Shown in pieces: positions 21,535 through 22,287 of a stretch of DNA of 22,287 bases; position 1 is the stretch's first letter, and each line of letters begins with the position of its first letter. The DNA is from CAG-791 sp964386925. Its GTDB lineage: Bacteria > Bacillota > Clostridia > Lachnospirales > Lachnospiraceae. The notes beneath the pieces are model-generated. The model had not been told where the DNA came from. It made no database searches and was given only the letters and a program-made list of their open reading frames with translations. The position numbers were made by a program, and so were the translations under genes. The stretch covers positions 1 to 22,287 of the forward strand of contig CAYLUU010000037.1 in the NCBI GenBank assembly GCA_964386925.1, written 5' to 3'.

Positions 21535-22287
21535 TCGTTTATGATGGATTAAAAAGTGATTTCCTAAACAGTGTAGATAACGACACCATTGCAATGGAGA
21601 TTGAAAAATGCATTTATGACAAAATGGGAAAGCATACCGTAGCAAACGAGTTCCTTTCCTGGGACAACTCCATGCAATATATGTATAAAGTCATGAATGA
21701 TCCAGAAATTCCTTCAGATGCCGGGATAGCGATTGAGTACAACGTTCCTCAGACGGCAAAAAGAGTGGACTTTATGATTTCCGGTTATGATGTAAATGAT
21801 AATCCGGGCATGGTAATCATAGAGCTGAAGCAGTGGAGCAAGCTGGATAAGGTTGAACACACGGATGCACTGGTAGAAACCTATACCGGCGGTGCGGTTA
21901 GACGAGTGGTACATCCTTCGTATCAGGCATGGTCGTACTCTCAGCTGATTTCTGATTACAACGCTGCAGTACAAGATCAAAAGGTTCAGTTGGTGCCATG
22001 CGCATTCCTGCACAACTATATAAGACGGGATAATGATCCGCTCGACGATGCTCAGTATGACACGTATACATCGGTATCACCGGCGTTTACAAAGGGACAG
22101 GTAAATGACTTACGGGACCTGATCAAAAAGTTTGTAAGGAAGGGCGACAATAAAGAGGTTCTGTATCTGGTCGATCATGGAGCAATCCGTCCGTCGAAGA
22201 GCCTTCAAAATGCTGTTGCATCGATGATTGCCGGAAATCAGGAATTTGTAATGATTGATGAGCAGAAAGTCGTTTTTGAAGAGGTTC
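21531..22287 (+). CDS. DUF2075 / Schlafen-group helicase with N-terminal PD-(D/E)xK-like domain (3' truncated)
   Basis: The frame is open from ATG 21531 to the window end (252 residues seen). The N-terminal part shows a PD-(D/E)xK nuclease-like core: D80 in AKRVDFMISGYD, then E98-x-K100 in GMVIIELKQW, and a later HPSYQAWSYSQLI block carrying a Q-x-x-x-Y type motif. The sequence stops at MIDEQKVVFEEV, which in DUF2075 proteins comes just before the Walker A of the helicase domain. So the ATPase is expected beyond the window but is not seen. It overlaps the MazG gene by 4 bases. The pairing suggests a phage-defence or nucleic-acid-stress module. The family call is from motif layout and memory. 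Confidence 0.75.
   Translation, partial: MIVYDGLKSDFLNSVDNDTIAMEIEKCIYDKMGKHTVANEFLSWDNSMQYMYKVMNDPEIPSDAGIAIEYNVPQTAKRVDFMISGYDVNDNPGMVIIELKQWSKLDKVEHTDALVETYTGGAVRRVVHPSYQAWSYSQLISDYNAAVQDQKVQLVPCAFLHNYIRRDNDPLDDAQYDTYTSVSPAFTKGQVNDLRDLIKKFVRKGDNKEVLYLVDHGAIRPSKSLQNAVASMIAGNQEFVMIDEQKVVFEEV

Overview
The window looks like a chromosomal segment of a Gram-positive Firmicute, most likely a gut Clostridia / Lachnospiraceae-type bacterium. The reasons are the MurT-GatD lipid II amidation genes, strong AGGAGG-type ribosome binding sites, frequent GTG starts that overlap the preceding stop, a TetM-like GTPase, and small DUF3791-type genes. Species cannot be told from the sequence alone. There are no tRNA, rRNA, CRISPR or insertion sequence features.

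Region 1 (1-13614) is an envelope and surface-glycan region. It opens with the end of murT, then gatD and a coupled polysaccharide-flippase-like gene. A 354-base gap follows that holds a well-folded structured RNA candidate (2448-2623) and a string of further hairpins. Next are an MBOAT O-acyltransferase with its SGNH/AlgJ-like partner, a GT2 dolichol-phosphate-sugar-synthase-like enzyme, and a large YfhO/GT-C-like membrane protein. Opposing these is a pair of overlapping membrane genes (10767-8759, minus strand) that may be one split GT-C-like protein. A UDP-galactopyranose-mutase-like flavoprotein and a radical SAM/SPASM protein close the region. Together they could make, flip, decorate and O-acetylate a surface polymer. 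A palindromic repeat occurs in three of the intergenic gaps.

Region 2 (13615-20149) holds housekeeping genes with its most striking protein in the middle. purC is on the minus strand with a clear terminator and promoter. Divergent from it is a 1044-residue fusion of a TetM/EF-G-like GTPase with a C-terminal Rae1/YacP-type NYN ribonuclease domain. Then come an RlmD/RlmCD-type 23S rRNA uracil methyltransferase with a repeat-rich basic N-terminus, and the DNA repair glycosylase tag. The fusion and the methyltransferase both act on ribosomes.

Region 3 (20150-22287) is more AT-rich and reads like the edge of an accessory or defence island. It has two small coupled genes of DUF3791-type toxin-antitoxin neighbourhoods, a strong terminator, a gene-free stretch with several hairpins, and a MazG-like nucleotide pyrophosphohydrolase. 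The MazG gene overlaps by ATGA the start of a PD-(D/E)xK nuclease / DUF2075 (Schlafen-group) helicase protein cut off by the window end.
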